From NCBI GenBank assembly GCA_029433415.1, contig JAQTIA010000003.1, forward strand, positions 186,001 through 250,000: a stretch of DNA of 64,000 nt, given 5' to 3'. The translations under genes and the position numbers were made by a program. Source of the stretch: Acetobacteraceae bacterium ESL0709. GTDB lineage: Bacteria > Pseudomonadota > Alphaproteobacteria > Acetobacterales > Acetobacteraceae. Of the stretch, positions 32,872 to 43,098 are shown in pieces. The notes under the pieces are model-generated. The model saw only the letters and a program-made list of their open reading frames with translations, made no database searches and was not told where the DNA came from. The stretch's first letter is position 1. The number at the start of each line of letters is the position of its first letter.

Positions 32872-35001
32872 TTATATATATTCCTCGATAGTAACGTTAA
32901 TATTTCTCGAATCGTCTGTTGAATACAGATTCGTGAAAAAGAAGTAATGATCCAGGCTTTCGGCGTACCTCTGTAAATTATCTATCAATGGGATAAAATC
33001 ACCATTACTGGGATCGTAAGAATAAAAATCCTGTGTGTTGTTGAAATCAATGATAATTCCATTTACACTATTTGCAAATATGAATCCTTTCGAACATCGT
33101 GTTGGTGTGATGTAACCAGGTCCATCTTTATAGAATGTGATTTTATAATTTTTCCCTTTTGTAAGAAGCGGTTTATCAGGAAGTAAAAGCATCAATGATG
33201 TAAAACTCTTTGTTATATTAACAGTTTCAGTCGATACAATTTTTGTTTTATGATGTGTGGCGGGAGCCGGACTTGGTGTTGGTAGAGGTACATTTTCATC
33301 AAACACGAGTGTATAGAGTGTCACAGTCGATTTTGTGGCCCCTTGGTCGGTAAGTGTGAGAGTACTTCCAGAAAGTGTATGTGTAACCTGGTCTGAAATC
33401 TCAGTAGGCGTCATGCTGTCGAGCTTGTTTCCTTCCTTAATTCTCCAAGCATGTAATTTATAAGAGCCGTATTTAATATTATTAATGTTGAATACGGCGC
33501 CGTTCTGGCTTTCAGTATATTGTCTTGAAGATGCTTTCAGCGCAGCCTCTATAGGAATCTGAGCGACTGTAGGCTTCTGTGTAACGGCATTGTTAGGTGT
33601 AATTGTTGTGGGATCTATGCCGCCAAACCATTCATTAAGACTCCAGGAGTCTGTAAGTTGATTGATCTGCCTGTTCCCATCAACGTAATGCTGTCTATAG
33701 AGTGGAGATTCAGTAGGATTATTTGTTGTAACAAAATCTTTTACGATTTCATAATTGGCGGCGAGAATATTGATTGTATTCCCGGAATTATTTTTGGCAG
33801 CCAGTGTTGTGATACCACTTGTAAAATCGTCTCCGCCGCTGAGTATATTGGGCGTTTCCATAAATTTTGCGTAGAGATGAAAAGCCTGTGCAGCATAAGT
33901 GCAAAAGCCTGCTTCATCATTAAATAGTCCGAACGATGATGCATCACCACGATAATAATAGGCGCGATCGACTTTTGTATATTGCATGTACATTAGACAT
34001 GAGCTGATATAAGCGGCATTTTTTGCGCTTTGTAACTTGGAAAAAACACCTGTGCTTGCGAATGGTGTGCTGTTCCATTCTGTGCAGAGACTCTCGAGCT
34101 TATTAAAGCCACTGGATGTCAGTGCAGATTGAATGGCATTGCCAATATCGATGATGTTTTTGGGATCGGCCGTATTGTTGGCGTAGTAATGCCACGAAAT
34201 AAAATCAATAGGAACGTTATTGGATTTGCAATATTTTAGTAACCCATCAATATAAGGCCCGCCAGGGTTGTAGCCATTGGCAACGCCTGCACCGCCAACT
34301 TTTGCTGTAGAATCAACATCTTTAACAGCTTTGGCAATTTTTTCATAAAAACTGTAATATAAAGAGGGATCGTTACTATTCCAGAAAAACGTCAGGTCGG
34401 GCTCATTCCAAACTTCCCAATAGACGATTTTACGAGATAATCCTGTCTGCGCATAGTCGCGAGAATAACGTTCAACCAATTTACGAACAAGCTGAGCGTA
34501 AATATCGAAATTCTCGGGAGGCTCATAACCACCGCGATTTGTGCGGCCTATGCGAAAGAGAATATCGCGTTCGATACCTTGTGAGTTCGCCTTGAGTACA
34601 TCTTTAAAATGCTGATCTGTCATGGTGTAATTGGCGCTTGAAAGGGCCATATTGAGGTCATTGAGACGCATACCCGCAGCAGCATTAGGGAATATTGTGC
34701 GTATATTGCCAAGATCAGCGATAAGTTTAAGGGTTTCCGTTGCTTTTTCTGTAGGGATATTTGGCAGGAGCTGGCTGTTGGAATCGTTTTCAGTCAAGTG
34801 ATTGTCAAGATCACCGAATCCCAAATTGTCATGAAAGCGCAAGTATTTAATACCCATCTGGTTAAACTGGTCTTCCAGATCAGGGAAGCCTGGCGCAATA
34901 GAGCGGGGCGTTCCGTTAACGCCATTGACTTCTTTTAATAGTCCATTATATCCAATATTTCTATTAATAGTAGCATTATCAAATGTAAATTTCTTAATCA
35001 T
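32872..35001 (-). CDS. GH39-like glycoside hydrolase with C-terminal accessory domain
   Basis: 709 residues. The central clan GH-A barrel carries WEVWNEPD with the likely acid/base Glu200 and LCTEWN with the likely nucleophile Glu308, the arrangement of GH39 beta-xylosidase-like enzymes; the sugar actually cut is unknown. A beta-rich region follows to about residue 585, then a Pro-rich linker (PLPTPSPAPATHHK) and a ~110-residue C-terminal domain I cannot name. No signal peptide is seen: the protein starts MIKKFTFDNATINRN, so export, if any, is not by Sec. It is a close paralogue of the next upstream gene. The DNA is AT-richer than the housekeeping genes. Ribosome site weak. Confidence 0.8.
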   Translation of the reverse strand: MIKKFTFDNATINRNIGYNGLLKEVNGVNGTPRSIAPGFPDLEDQFNQMGIKYLRFHDNLGFGDLDNHLTENDSNSQLLPNIPTEKATETLKLIADLGNIRTIFPNAAAGMRLNDLNMALSSANYTMTDQHFKDVLKANSQGIERDILFRIGRTNRGGYEPPENFDIYAQLVRKLVERYSRDYAQTGLSRKIVYWEVWNEPDLTFFWNSNDPSLYYSFYEKIAKAVKDVDSTAKVGGAGVANGYNPGGPYIDGLLKYCKSNNVPIDFISWHYYANNTADPKNIIDIGNAIQSALTSSGFNKLESLCTEWNSTPFASTGVFSKLQSAKNAAYISSCLMYMQYTKVDRAYYYRGDASSFGLFNDEAGFCTYAAQAFHLYAKFMETPNILSGGDDFTSGITTLAAKNNSGNTINILAANYEIVKDFVTTNNPTESPLYRQHYVDGNRQINQLTDSWSLNEWFGGIDPTTITPNNAVTQKPTVAQIPIEAALKASSRQYTESQNGAVFNINNIKYGSYKLHAWRIKEGNKLDSMTPTEISDQVTHTLSGSTLTLTDQGATKSTVTLYTLVFDENVPLPTPSPAPATHHKTKIVSTETVNITKSFTSLMLLLPDKPLLTKGKNYKITFYKDGPGYITPTRCSKGFIFANSVNGIIIDFNNTQDFYSYDPSNGDFIPLIDNLQRYAESLDHYFFFTNLYSTDDSRNINVTIEEYI

Positions 35002-35040
35002 TATATGTTTGTATCCGTAATTATCTTGTAATATAGAGCG

Positions 35041-35064
35041 GGATGAGGATATAAATCCTCATCC
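35041..35064. terminator. 10-bp hairpin between the two GH39-like genes
   Basis: GGATGAGGAT and ATCCTCATCC form a perfect stem with a four-base ATAA loop. The T run lies on the plus-strand side, so on the minus strand, where both genes are read, it is a hairpin without U tract: a possible attenuator or mRNA-stability element rather than a full terminator. Confidence 0.5.
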
Positions 35065-35077
35065 ATTTTTAGTTTTT

Positions 35078-36841
35078 TTATAAAGAGATAGTCTGTTTGT
35101 TTTTGTCTTTGACAATTGTATAGAATGCGACAGTATAGCGTGTGTTTTTTTCGTCGCGGATTTTAAGCGTATTATTAACCAGTGAATGGCTGATTTCGGA
35201 CGGATCGACCAACGTTGGAAGCATGCGATCAAGTCTGGTTTTGTCAGTAATTCTCCAAGCGTAAACGCTATAGGTGTCAACCGGGAAGTCAACGTTATGT
35301 ATAACAATCTCCACGCCCTTGTCGCTGTCTGCATACGATTTGGCGTGAGTTTTAACACTGGCAACATCAAGAGGTTTTACGGTGGTATTCTGGATAACGT
35401 AATTCCCTGTGCTGTCTGGGTTATTAGATGGTTTTGTGTTACCAAACCATTTATCAAAGCCCCAGCTATCCTTTAAAAGAGTATCAACTGGTCTGTTTCC
35501 GTCAATATAATGCTGTTTGTAGGAATAAGGCTTTGGATCCAGATTCTCGTTGACATAATCGTACGTAACAAAATAATTCGCTGCCAGAACGTTAATTTGA
35601 TCTCCTGCATCATTTATACAAGCCATTGTGGTTAGACCGGTGTCAAAGTTCTGGTCATCGACCAGGATATTGGCCGTTTCAGACATAAGCTTGTGATAGA
35701 GATGGAAAGCTTGTGCGGCTGGGGTACAATAACCGGGCTCGTCATTAAACAAACCAAAAGACGATGCATCGCCACGATAATAATATGCGCGATCTACTTT
35801 TCCATGTTGCATGTACATCAGGCATGAAGAAATAAAAGCAGCATTAATCGGGCTTTGAGCAGTGCAGAGTGTATTTAAGGTGCCGTAAGGGCTTAAATTC
35901 CATTCTGTGCACAGACTTTCCAGATCTGGGAAGGCGCTGTTTTTAATTGTCTGTTCAATCTGGCGAGTGATATCAAGAATATTGAGAGGGTCGCCAGTGG
36001 CCGTGGCATAAAAATGCCAGGACAGGAAGTCGATCTCTATGTTGTTTTTGGCGCAATAGTCAAGGAGTCCGTCCAGATATTGGCCTCCGGGGTTGTAGCC
36101 ATTGGCTACGCCGGGGCCGCCAACTTTCGCCGTGGGATCAACGGCTTTGATGGCCTTGGAAACTTTCCCGAAAAAATCATAGAAAAGATCAGGATTGTTA
36201 CTGTTCCAGAAAAAGGTCAGATCGGGTTCGTTCCAAATTTCCCAATGGGTTACTTTTCTGGGTAAGCCAAATTCCTGGTAGTCACGAGAGTAACGAGCAA
36301 CAACATCTGCGACCAATTGTGCATAAACGTCGAAGTTTTGAGGAGGTTCATAGCCACCACGGTTTGTGCGCCCAACGCGGAACAGGATTTCACGTTGAAT
36401 ATTGGCAGGATTGACCTCAGGATGGTTTGTCATAACTTCTTTGAGGTAAGCATCGGTCATGCCATAATTTGCGCCAGATGAAGCAATTTGATAACTGCCT
36501 TGCCGCATTCCCTTGGCAGCATTGGGGAAAATGGTGCGTATATTGGCTAGATCAGCGGCCAGATTAAGAGCGTCTTTTTGCGGCTTATATGTGGGGATGG
36601 TCGGTTTGAGCTGACTGCCTGAGTCATTATGGATAAGGTAGTTATCTATATCACCGATACCGAGGTTATCGTGAAAGCGGATATGACGAATTCCCATTTG
36701 GTTAAACTGTTCATGCAGATCGGGAAAGCCTGGTGCAATAGAACGAGGGGAACCATTGACGCCATTTACGTCACGTAATTTACCATTATCACCCGATAAT
36801 TTATTGACAGTCGATTTGTCAAAATTAAAAATTTGAACCAT
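35078..36841 (-). CDS. GH39-like glycoside hydrolase (paralogue)
   Basis: 587 residues from the ATG at 36841 (MVQIFNFDKSTVNK; AAGGA about 11 bases upstream); the frame stays open further up but through AT-rich noise. Same clan GH-A plan as the neighbour: WEIWNEPD with likely acid/base Glu205 and LCTEWN with likely nucleophile Glu313, and the strongly shared block PRSIAPGFPDLHEQFNQMG near the N-terminus. It lacks the Pro-rich linker and the extra C-terminal domain. No signal peptide. The pair looks like a gene duplication; transcription would run through this gene into the 709-residue one. Substrate unknown: plant cell-wall or exopolysaccharide xylosides are guesses from the family. Confidence 0.8.
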   Translation of the reverse strand: MVQIFNFDKSTVNKLSGDNGKLRDVNGVNGSPRSIAPGFPDLHEQFNQMGIRHIRFHDNLGIGDIDNYLIHNDSGSQLKPTIPTYKPQKDALNLAADLANIRTIFPNAAKGMRQGSYQIASSGANYGMTDAYLKEVMTNHPEVNPANIQREILFRVGRTNRGGYEPPQNFDVYAQLVADVVARYSRDYQEFGLPRKVTHWEIWNEPDLTFFWNSNNPDLFYDFFGKVSKAIKAVDPTAKVGGPGVANGYNPGGQYLDGLLDYCAKNNIEIDFLSWHFYATATGDPLNILDITRQIEQTIKNSAFPDLESLCTEWNLSPYGTLNTLCTAQSPINAAFISSCLMYMQHGKVDRAYYYRGDASSFGLFNDEPGYCTPAAQAFHLYHKLMSETANILVDDQNFDTGLTTMACINDAGDQINVLAANYFVTYDYVNENLDPKPYSYKQHYIDGNRPVDTLLKDSWGFDKWFGNTKPSNNPDSTGNYVIQNTTVKPLDVASVKTHAKSYADSDKGVEIVIHNVDFPVDTYSVYAWRITDKTRLDRMLPTLVDPSEISHSLVNNTLKIRDEKNTRYTVAFYTIVKDKNKQTISL

Positions 36842-37305
36842 AATAAAAGTATTCCTTAATAATATTAAATATATAACTTTAGAATAAATACCTAAAGTTT
36901 GTAAAATATATATAAAAATATTATTTATGTCAATAAAAATCACGAAATACACAAGAATATAAATTATTAATACAAATTAAAAACATACTAAATAAAAAAT
37001 GTTAAAAATATATAAAAATTAATTAATATTAAAATTAATTTTTTATTACTATATATAATTATTAAGTTATTAAATTATTTAATAATTAAGATATATACTT
37101 TTGATTTAACGTAAAAGTATAAGCAAACTTCATTTTTGATAACGTATTTTTTGTTTTTCTGATTTACGATTTCTTTGCGTGTGCGATTATCTATCATTTC
37201 CTGGACGATCTTTTGGATGTAATGTCAGTGAACGGGATCTGGGCAAACGAGCTGTAATTGGCTAAGTACTGTTTCAGATCTATCTTTTTTTGTGGAGCTG
37301 CCCTT
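36842..37305. other. 464-base very AT-rich gap, no gene seen
   Basis: The stretch is dominated by A/T runs (notably 36900-37100) and has no convincing reading frame. It carries the promoter of the GH39-like pair on one side and of purB on the other, and marks the right edge of the AT-rich accessory block. Confidence 0.75.
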
Positions 37306-38640
37306 ATGGTCCCTCGTTATTCTCGTCCTCAGATGACGGCAATCTGGTCCAGCGTTAATCGTTATCGTATCTGGTTCGAGATAGAGGCTCTTGCTTGCGA
37401 GGCTATGGCTGAAAAAGGGGTAATTCCCGCAGAAGCGGCCAAAATTATCCGCGAAAAGGGCGATAAGGCCATGGCGGCCTTTTCTGAGCAGGATGTTGCC
37501 AGAATTGATGAAATTGAAGCTGAAACTCGTCACGACGTTATTGCTTTTCTGACATGGCTTGCTGAAAAAGTTGGGCCGGAAAGTCGTTTTGTTCATTTGG
37601 GCATGACATCTTCCGACGTTCTTGATACCTGTCTCGCGGTGCAGATGACACAGGCGGCAGATTTGTTATTGCAGGATCTGGATGCCGTTCTGGGTGCACT
37701 GAAAAACCGTGCCTTTGAGCATAAATATACAGTTACGATCGGGCGGAGTCACGGTATTCATGCTGAGCCTACCAGTTTTGGGCTCAAGCTTGCGGGACAT
37801 TACGCTGAATTCAAGCGCAATCGCAAACGCCTTCTCGAAGCGCGTGCGGAAATTGCGGTTTGTGCCATTTCTGGTGCTGTAGGCACATATGCCCATATCG
37901 ATCCTGCCATAGAATCTTACGTGGCAAAGCACCTTGGCTTGCAGGTTGAGGATGTTTCCACGCAGGTCATTCCGCGTGATCGCCATGCTGCCTTTTTTTG
38001 CACATTAGGTGTTATTGCCAGCGGGATAGAGAGGCTGGCTGTTGAGGTTCGTCACCTTCAGCGTTCAGAAGTGCGTGAGGCAGAAGAGTTCTTCCATGCG
38101 GGGCAGAAAGGCAGTTCTGCCATGCCCCATAAACGCAACCCTGTGCTTTCGGAAAATCTGACGGGACTTGCCCGTCTTGTACGTTCCTATGTTGTGCCCG
38201 CGCTGGAGGATGTGGCTCTCTGGCATGAACGTGACATCAGCCATTCTTCTGTTGAGCGTAATATCTGCCCGGATGGTACGGTCGTCATGGATTTTGCCCT
38301 GATGCGTCTTGCTTCCATGATGGAAAAGCTGGTGATCTATCCTGACCAGATGATGGCCAATGTGGAAAGCCTGGGTGGGGTTGTTCATTCCGGCGAGGTG
38401 CTGCTGGCTCTTGCACGTGCTGGCTATTCACGCGAAGAGGCTTATTCCATTGTTCAGAAAGCGGCCATGGCAACATGGACAAAACTGAACACGCCCGAAG
38501 GAAAAACATTCAGGGAAAATCTGGAGGCTGATCCTCTTGTTTCAGGTCGCCTGGATAAGGCTGTGATTGACGATGCGCTGGATCCTGCCCGTCATCTCAA
38601 GGCGGTTGATATGATTTTCGAGCGGGTTTTTGCCGGGTAA
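37306..38640 (+). CDS. purB: adenylosuccinate lyase
   Basis: Acts twice in purine synthesis: splits SAICAR to AICAR and adenylosuccinate to AMP, releasing fumarate. Family features: MTSSDVLDTCLAVQM, the His-bearing GRSHGIHAEPTSFGLK, and the signature GSSAMPHKRNPVLSEN. 444 residues from the ATG at 37306 (GTGGAG upstream), starting MVPRYSRPQMTAIW; a further upstream in-frame ATG has no family similarity. It heads the purine series purB, purC, purS, purQ, purL on the same strand. Confidence 0.96.
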   Translation: MVPRYSRPQMTAIWSSVNRYRIWFEIEALACEAMAEKGVIPAEAAKIIREKGDKAMAAFSEQDVARIDEIEAETRHDVIAFLTWLAEKVGPESRFVHLGMTSSDVLDTCLAVQMTQAADLLLQDLDAVLGALKNRAFEHKYTVTIGRSHGIHAEPTSFGLKLAGHYAEFKRNRKRLLEARAEIAVCAISGAVGTYAHIDPAIESYVAKHLGLQVEDVSTQVIPRDRHAAFFCTLGVIASGIERLAVEVRHLQRSEVREAEEFFHAGQKGSSAMPHKRNPVLSENLTGLARLVRSYVVPALEDVALWHERDISHSSVERNICPDGTVVMDFALMRLASMMEKLVIYPDQMMANVESLGGVVHSGEVLLALARAGYSREEAYSIVQKAAMATWTKLNTPEGKTFRENLEADPLVSGRLDKAVIDDALDPARHLKAVDMIFERVFAG

Positions 38641-38752
38641 CCACAAGGGTAAACTTAAAAAGGGTGACAGAATTATTCTTTGGTCTCCCTTTTCTGAAAG
38701 TCTCTATGCTAAAAGAGGTTGGTAACTGTTTTTTGGACGAGGACTGTATTTC

Positions 38753-39487
38753 ATGGCCCGTGGTCGGCAAATTTACGAGGGTAAGGCCAAGATACTCTAT
38801 GAAGGCCCTGAAGCTGGCACTATCATCCAATATTTCAAGGATGACGCAACAGCAGGAAATGGCGCCAAAAGCGGCGTGATTACAGGGAAAGGTGTCCTGA
38901 ATAACCGTATCAGCGAGTATCTGATGATGCGGCTTAAGGAGATTAACATCCCGACGCATTTTATCCGCCGGCTGAATATGAGAGAACAGCTTGTAAGAGA
39001 AGTGGAGATCATTCCGCTCGAAGTGGTTGTGCGCAATGTTGTGGCAGGCTCACTTGCTAAGCGGTTCGGGCTGGAAGAGGGAGAGCGCCTGCCGCGTGCC
39101 CTTATTGAGTTTTATTATAAGAATGATGCGCTTAATGATCCGTTAGTGTCAGACGAGCATATTATTACGTTTAACTGGGCTTATCCTCATGATCTTGACG
39201 AAATCAGCGCCTTGAGTCTGCGCGTAAATGATTTTCTGACAGGGCTTTTTGCCGGGGTTGGGATCACGCTTGTTGATTTCAAACTGGAATTTGGTCGCTT
39301 GTGGGAAGGTGACGAGATGCGCATTGTCCTGGCTGATGAGATTTCACCTGATAATTGTCGTCTCTGGGATTCCCGCACGAATGAAAAGCTTGATAAAGAC
39401 CGTTTCCGCCGCGATATGGGGAAGGTTGAGGAAGCTTATCAGGAAGTGGCCCGTAGACTGGGTATTTTGCCAGAGTCCAATAGCTGA
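38753..39487 (+). CDS. purC: phosphoribosylaminoimidazole-succinocarboxamide synthase
   Basis: SAICAR synthetase couples CAIR with aspartate using ATP. The ATP-binding start [18 protein letters not shown], the [17 protein letters not shown] motif, and the [10 protein letters not shown] with [14 protein letters not shown] signature are intact. 244 residues, family length. About 110 bases separate it from purB; purS follows after 53 bases. Confidence 0.96.
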   Translation: MARGRQIYEGKAKILYEGPEAGTIIQYFKDDATAGNGAKSGVITGKGVLNNRISEYLMMRLKEINIPTHFIRRLNMREQLVREVEIIPLEVVVRNVVAGSLAKRFGLEEGERLPRALIEFYYKNDALNDPLVSDEHIITFNWAYPHDLDEISALSLRVNDFLTGLFAGVGITLVDFKLEFGRLWEGDEMRIVLADEISPDNCRLWDSRTNEKLDKDRFRRDMGKVEEAYQEVARRLGILPESNS

Positions 39488-39540
39488 CATCGTTATCAGG
39501 GGGCCTGATAACGGAAAAATGTGACCTCGGAGGGGGTATT

Positions 39541-39783
39541 GTGAAAGTTCGTGTGTTTGTCTCACTAAAAGAAGGCGTGCTAGATCCGCAGGGTAAAGCT
39601 GTCGGTCATGCGCTTGAGTCCCTTCATTTTAAAGGCGTGAAAGATGTTCGCATCAGCCGCGTTGTTGATCTTGAACTGGATGTCAGCTCCGTTGAAGAAG
39701 CCAGAAAAGAGGGCGAGGCCATGGCCCATGCCCTTCTTGCCAATGAAGTGATTGAAGATTTTGTCGTGGAGGTTCTGTCGTGA
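39541..39783 (+). CDS. purS: phosphoribosylformylglycinamidine synthase subunit PurS
   Basis: 80-residue structural subunit that bridges PurL and PurQ in the three-part FGAM synthase. It starts at GTG 39541 with GGAGGGGG before it, and contains the family landmarks KEGVLDPQGKAVGHALESL and the repeat of a ferredoxin-like beta-alpha-beta fold. Its stop overlaps the next start (GTGA), so translation is coupled to the downstream secreted protein. Confidence 0.95.
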   Translation: MKVRVFVSLKEGVLDPQGKAVGHALESLHFKGVKDVRISRVVDLELDVSSVEEARKEGEAMAHALLANEVIEDFVVEVLS

Positions 39784-40199
39784 AATTCGCATCAGCTTTA
39801 ATGATGGGTGCTCTGGCTTTTGGTGCCCTCTCGGTTTCTGCCGTTCCGGCTCATGCCCAGCGTGTTTCCAAGGTAACGGGAAAATCTCTCGGGCAGATGT
39901 GCACCAATCAGAAAGCCCTGAAACTTTGTGATGCCTATCTTGCCGGCGTGATGGACAGTGAGGTCTGGTCGCGCGACTATGCGGTGTATCAGCATGACAA
40001 AGCTCCTGTCGCTTTCTGTGTAGCGCCAGCGACAACGACAGATCAGGTAAGAACAGCTGTTGTGTCTTGGCTGAAGGGACATGCGGACTCTCTTTCCCAG
40101 CCTGCGGGGAAAGCTGTTTACTTGGCTTTGCATGAGTCCTATCCCTGTGGTGACAAGGTCAATAGCTCTTCGCCGGCCAAAGAGGGATCATCTCAATGA
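39780..40199 (+). CDS. secreted Rap1a/Tai-like four-cysteine protein inside the pur operon
   Basis: 139 residues: signal peptide 1-26 ([18 protein letters not shown]), then a small domain with four cysteines (C40, C49, C78 and C114 region) and the motif [15 protein letters not shown], which is the hallmark of the Rap1a/Tai immunity-protein fold. True Rap proteins neutralise T6SS amidases in the periplasm; related single-domain proteins occur widely with unknown roles. It is wedged between purS and purQ with four-base overlaps at both ends, so it is made with the purine enzymes although it goes to the periplasm. Family assignment is from motif only. Confidence 0.7.
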   Translation: MKFASALMMGALAFGALSVSAVPAHAQRVSKVTGKSLGQMCTNQKALKLCDAYLAGVMDSEVWSRDYAVYQHDKAPVAFCVAPATTTDQVRTAVVSWLKGHADSLSQPAGKAVYLALHESYPCGDKVNSSSPAKEGSSQ

Positions 40200-40897
40200 A
40201 AACAGGGATTGTCGTTTTTCCCGGTACGAACCGGGAGCGCGACATGGTTCACGCCATAGAGCGTGTATCAGGACGGAAGCCGACGCTTTTATGGCATCAG
40301 CAGGAGAGTGTTGAGGGGCTTGATCTGGTCATATTGCCCGGGGGGTTCAGCTATGGAGACTATCTTCGTAGCGGGGCTATGGCGGCGCATTCTCCGATCA
40401 TGAAGGCTGTCAGGCAGTTTGCGGAGAAGGGCGGCTATGTCCTGGGTGTCTGTAATGGCTTTCAGATTCTGACTGAAGCACGCTTGTTGCCGGGGGCCCT
40501 GCTCCGTAATGCCGGGATGCGTTTTCTCTCGCAAGATTGTTTCCTGAAGGTCGAAACATCTGAGAGTGCCTTTACCTGTGGTTGGCATAAAGGTGATGTC
40601 TTCCGGGCTCCTATGGCCCATGGTGATGGTAATTACACGGCGTCTCCTGAAACATTGAAGCGTCTTGAAGGAGAAGGGCGTGTTGCCTTCCGCTATTGCG
40701 ATGGGGAAGGGCGTGTCGAGCCAGCGAATATGGCCAGTAATCTGAATGGTAGCGCACAGGCCATAGCCGGGATCCTCAGTGACAATAAACGTGTTTGCGG
40801 TCTGATGCCGCATCCTGAAAATTTAACCGATGCTCTGACAGGTGGCACAGACGGGGTGCCGCTTTTCAAGGGACTTGTGGAGACGCTAAGCCGATGA
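40196..40897 (+). CDS. purQ: phosphoribosylformylglycinamidine synthase subunit PurQ
   Basis: Glutaminase subunit of FGAM synthase, supplying ammonia to PurL. Class I amidotransferase with the nucleophile Cys in [12 protein letters not shown] and the closing His/Glu in [11 protein letters not shown]-terminus [15 protein letters not shown] is typical. 233 residues. The ATG overlaps the stop of the Rap1a-like gene (ATGA), and the stop overlaps purL, giving a tightly coupled unit. Confidence 0.96.
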   Translation: MKTGIVVFPGTNRERDMVHAIERVSGRKPTLLWHQQESVEGLDLVILPGGFSYGDYLRSGAMAAHSPIMKAVRQFAEKGGYVLGVCNGFQILTEARLLPGALLRNAGMRFLSQDCFLKVETSESAFTCGWHKGDVFRAPMAHGDGNYTASPETLKRLEGEGRVAFRYCDGEGRVEPANMASNLNGSAQAIAGILSDNKRVCGLMPHPENLTDALTGGTDGVPLFKGLVETLSR

Positions 40898-43098
40898 GTG
40901 TGACCGTAGATGCCGCTTTGGCACAGTCTTTCGGTTTGACCAATGATGAGTACGGGACCGTTCTTTCCATCATGGGCCGGACGCCCAGCCTGACAGAGCT
41001 GGGTATTTTCTCGGTTATGTGGTCAGAACATTGTTCTTATAAATCATCACGTCTTCATCTCAAGACGCTCCCGACGAAGGCGCCATGGGTCATTCATGGT
41101 CCCGGTGAAAATGCTGGTGTTGTGGATATTGGTGAGGGGTTGGCCGCTGTCTTCAAGATGGAAAGCCACAACCATCCTTCGTTCATCGAACCCTATCAAG
41201 GAGCGGCGACGGGTGTTGGTGGTATTCTGCGTGATGTTTTCACGATGGGCGCCCGGCCTGTGGCCAATCTCAACGCATTGCGTTTTGGTGATCCCAGAGA
41301 AGCAGATACATGCCGTGTCGTGAACGGCGTCGTGCGTGGTATTGGCGGCTACGGCAATTGCGTGGGTGTGCCGACTGTTGGCGGTGAGGTCAATTTTCAT
41401 CGTGCCTATAATGGTAATCCGCTTGTTAATGCGATGACTGTCGGGATTGCAGCACAGGACAGGATTTTCCTGTCAGCTGCGGCTGGTGTGGGGAATCCTG
41501 TTGTTTATGTCGGTTCAAAGACAGGACGTGACGGGATTCACGGTGCAACGATGTCATCAGCCGAGTTTGACGAGGAATTAAGCTCCAAGCGCCCGACTGT
41601 GCAGGTTGGTGATCCGTTTACTGAAAAACTTCTCATTGAAGCGTGTCTGGAGCTGATGGCGACTGATGCTGTTATTGCCATTCAGGATATGGGAGCGGCG
41701 GGTCTGACGTCTTCGGCAGTCGAGATGGCAAGCAAGGGTAATGTCGGGATTGAGCTTGATCTTGATCATGTGCCACAGCGCGAAACGAATATGACGGCTT
41801 ATGAGATGATGCTTTCCGAGAGTCAGGAACGCATGCTCATGGTACTGCGTCCAGATCGGACGGAGGAAGCACGTCGTATTTTCGAGAAATGGGAGCTGGA
41901 TTTTGCCGTGATTGGTGTCCTGACCGACACCGGCAATATTACGGTCAGACACAAAGGCGTGGTTGAGGCGGATATTCCTCTCGGGCCACTTGCCGATCAG
42001 GCACCGCTTTATGATCGTCCGATCCAGCCAGTAGCGAAAGCCGCGGTTTTGGAGGTACCCGATTCTCCTGTCAGTCTTGAAGAAGCGCTCAAGATTTTGG
42101 TTGCATCACCGGATCTGGCTTCGCGCGCCTGGATTTGGAATCAGTATGACAGCACAGTAGGCGGTCAAACCATAAAGCGCCCTGGTGGAGCTGATGCCGC
42201 GATTGTGCGTGTGGAAGGCACGAACAAGGCACTTGCCCTGACGACTGATTGTACACCTCGTTATGGTCAGGCTGATGCCTATTGTGGTGGGGCGCAGGCC
42301 GTTGTTGAGGCATGGCGCAATATTACGGCAACTGGTGCGACGCCACTGGCTGTAACGGATAACCTCAATTTTGGCAGTCCCGAAAACCCCAGGATTATGG
42401 GACAGTTTGTTGAGGCCATCAAAGGGATGGGGGAAGCTTGTCGGGCTCTGGATTTCCCTGTCGTCAGCGGAAATGTCTCACTCTATAACGAGACCCGCTC
42501 CGAAAATGGCCAGGCTGTCGCCATTCAGCCTACGCCAGCCATTGGCGGGCTTGGTGTTCTTGAGGATGCGAGTAAGGCCGTTGGCCTGGCGCTGCCGGAA
42601 GAAGGTGAGATTCTTCTGGTAGGTGAGACGGCAGGCGAGCTTGGCCAATCTCTCTGGTTGCGGGAAGTCTGTGGTCGTGAAGAGGGGGCTCCTCCAAAAA
42701 TTGACCTGCAGGCAGAACGCCGGAATGGTGATTTTGTGCGTTCCCATATCCTTGATGGATCTATTACAGCTTGTCATGATGTTTCAGATGGTGGATTGCT
42801 CATCACGGTAGCTGAAATGGCCATGGCGGGTCATCATGGCTGTGAGTTGGCTCCAGCGCCACAGGGTACCAAATCGCATGCGTTTTGGTTCGGCGAAGAT
42901 CAGGCGCGTTATGTTGTCGTGACACGCAAAAGTGATGTTCTGATTCAGGAAGCACAGCGGACCGGCGTGCCAATGTTCCATCTGGGTGTTATCAAGGGTG
43001 ACAGAATAAAAATAGGAACAGAAATGAATTGTGATCTGGTGACATTGCGCACGCTTCATGAAGCATTTCTGCCCCATTTGATGGGAGAAACCGAATAA
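40894..43098 (+). CDS. purL: phosphoribosylformylglycinamidine synthase subunit PurL
   Basis: ATP-dependent synthetase subunit of FGAM synthase, small (PurS/PurQ-dependent) form of 734 residues. AIR-synthetase-type domains in tandem: [54 protein letters not shown], and in the second half [13 protein letters not shown] and [10 protein letters not shown]. Starts inside the purQ stop and its own stop overlaps the bolA start (TAATG). Confidence 0.97.
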   Translation: MSVTVDAALAQSFGLTNDEYGTVLSIMGRTPSLTELGIFSVMWSEHCSYKSSRLHLKTLPTKAPWVIHGPGENAGVVDIGEGLAAVFKMESHNHPSFIEPYQGAATGVGGILRDVFTMGARPVANLNALRFGDPREADTCRVVNGVVRGIGGYGNCVGVPTVGGEVNFHRAYNGNPLVNAMTVGIAAQDRIFLSAAAGVGNPVVYVGSKTGRDGIHGATMSSAEFDEELSSKRPTVQVGDPFTEKLLIEACLELMATDAVIAIQDMGAAGLTSSAVEMASKGNVGIELDLDHVPQRETNMTAYEMMLSESQERMLMVLRPDRTEEARRIFEKWELDFAVIGVLTDTGNITVRHKGVVEADIPLGPLADQAPLYDRPIQPVAKAAVLEVPDSPVSLEEALKILVASPDLASRAWIWNQYDSTVGGQTIKRPGGADAAIVRVEGTNKALALTTDCTPRYGQADAYCGGAQAVVEAWRNITATGATPLAVTDNLNFGSPENPRIMGQFVEAIKGMGEACRALDFPVVSGNVSLYNETRSENGQAVAIQPTPAIGGLGVLEDASKAVGLALPEEGEILLVGETAGELGQSLWLREVCGREEGAPPKIDLQAERRNGDFVRSHILDGSITACHDVSDGGLLITVAEMAMAGHHGCELAPAPQGTKSHAFWFGEDQARYVVVTRKSDVLIQEAQRTGVPMFHLGVIKGDRIKIGTEMNCDLVTLRTLHEAFLPHLMGETE

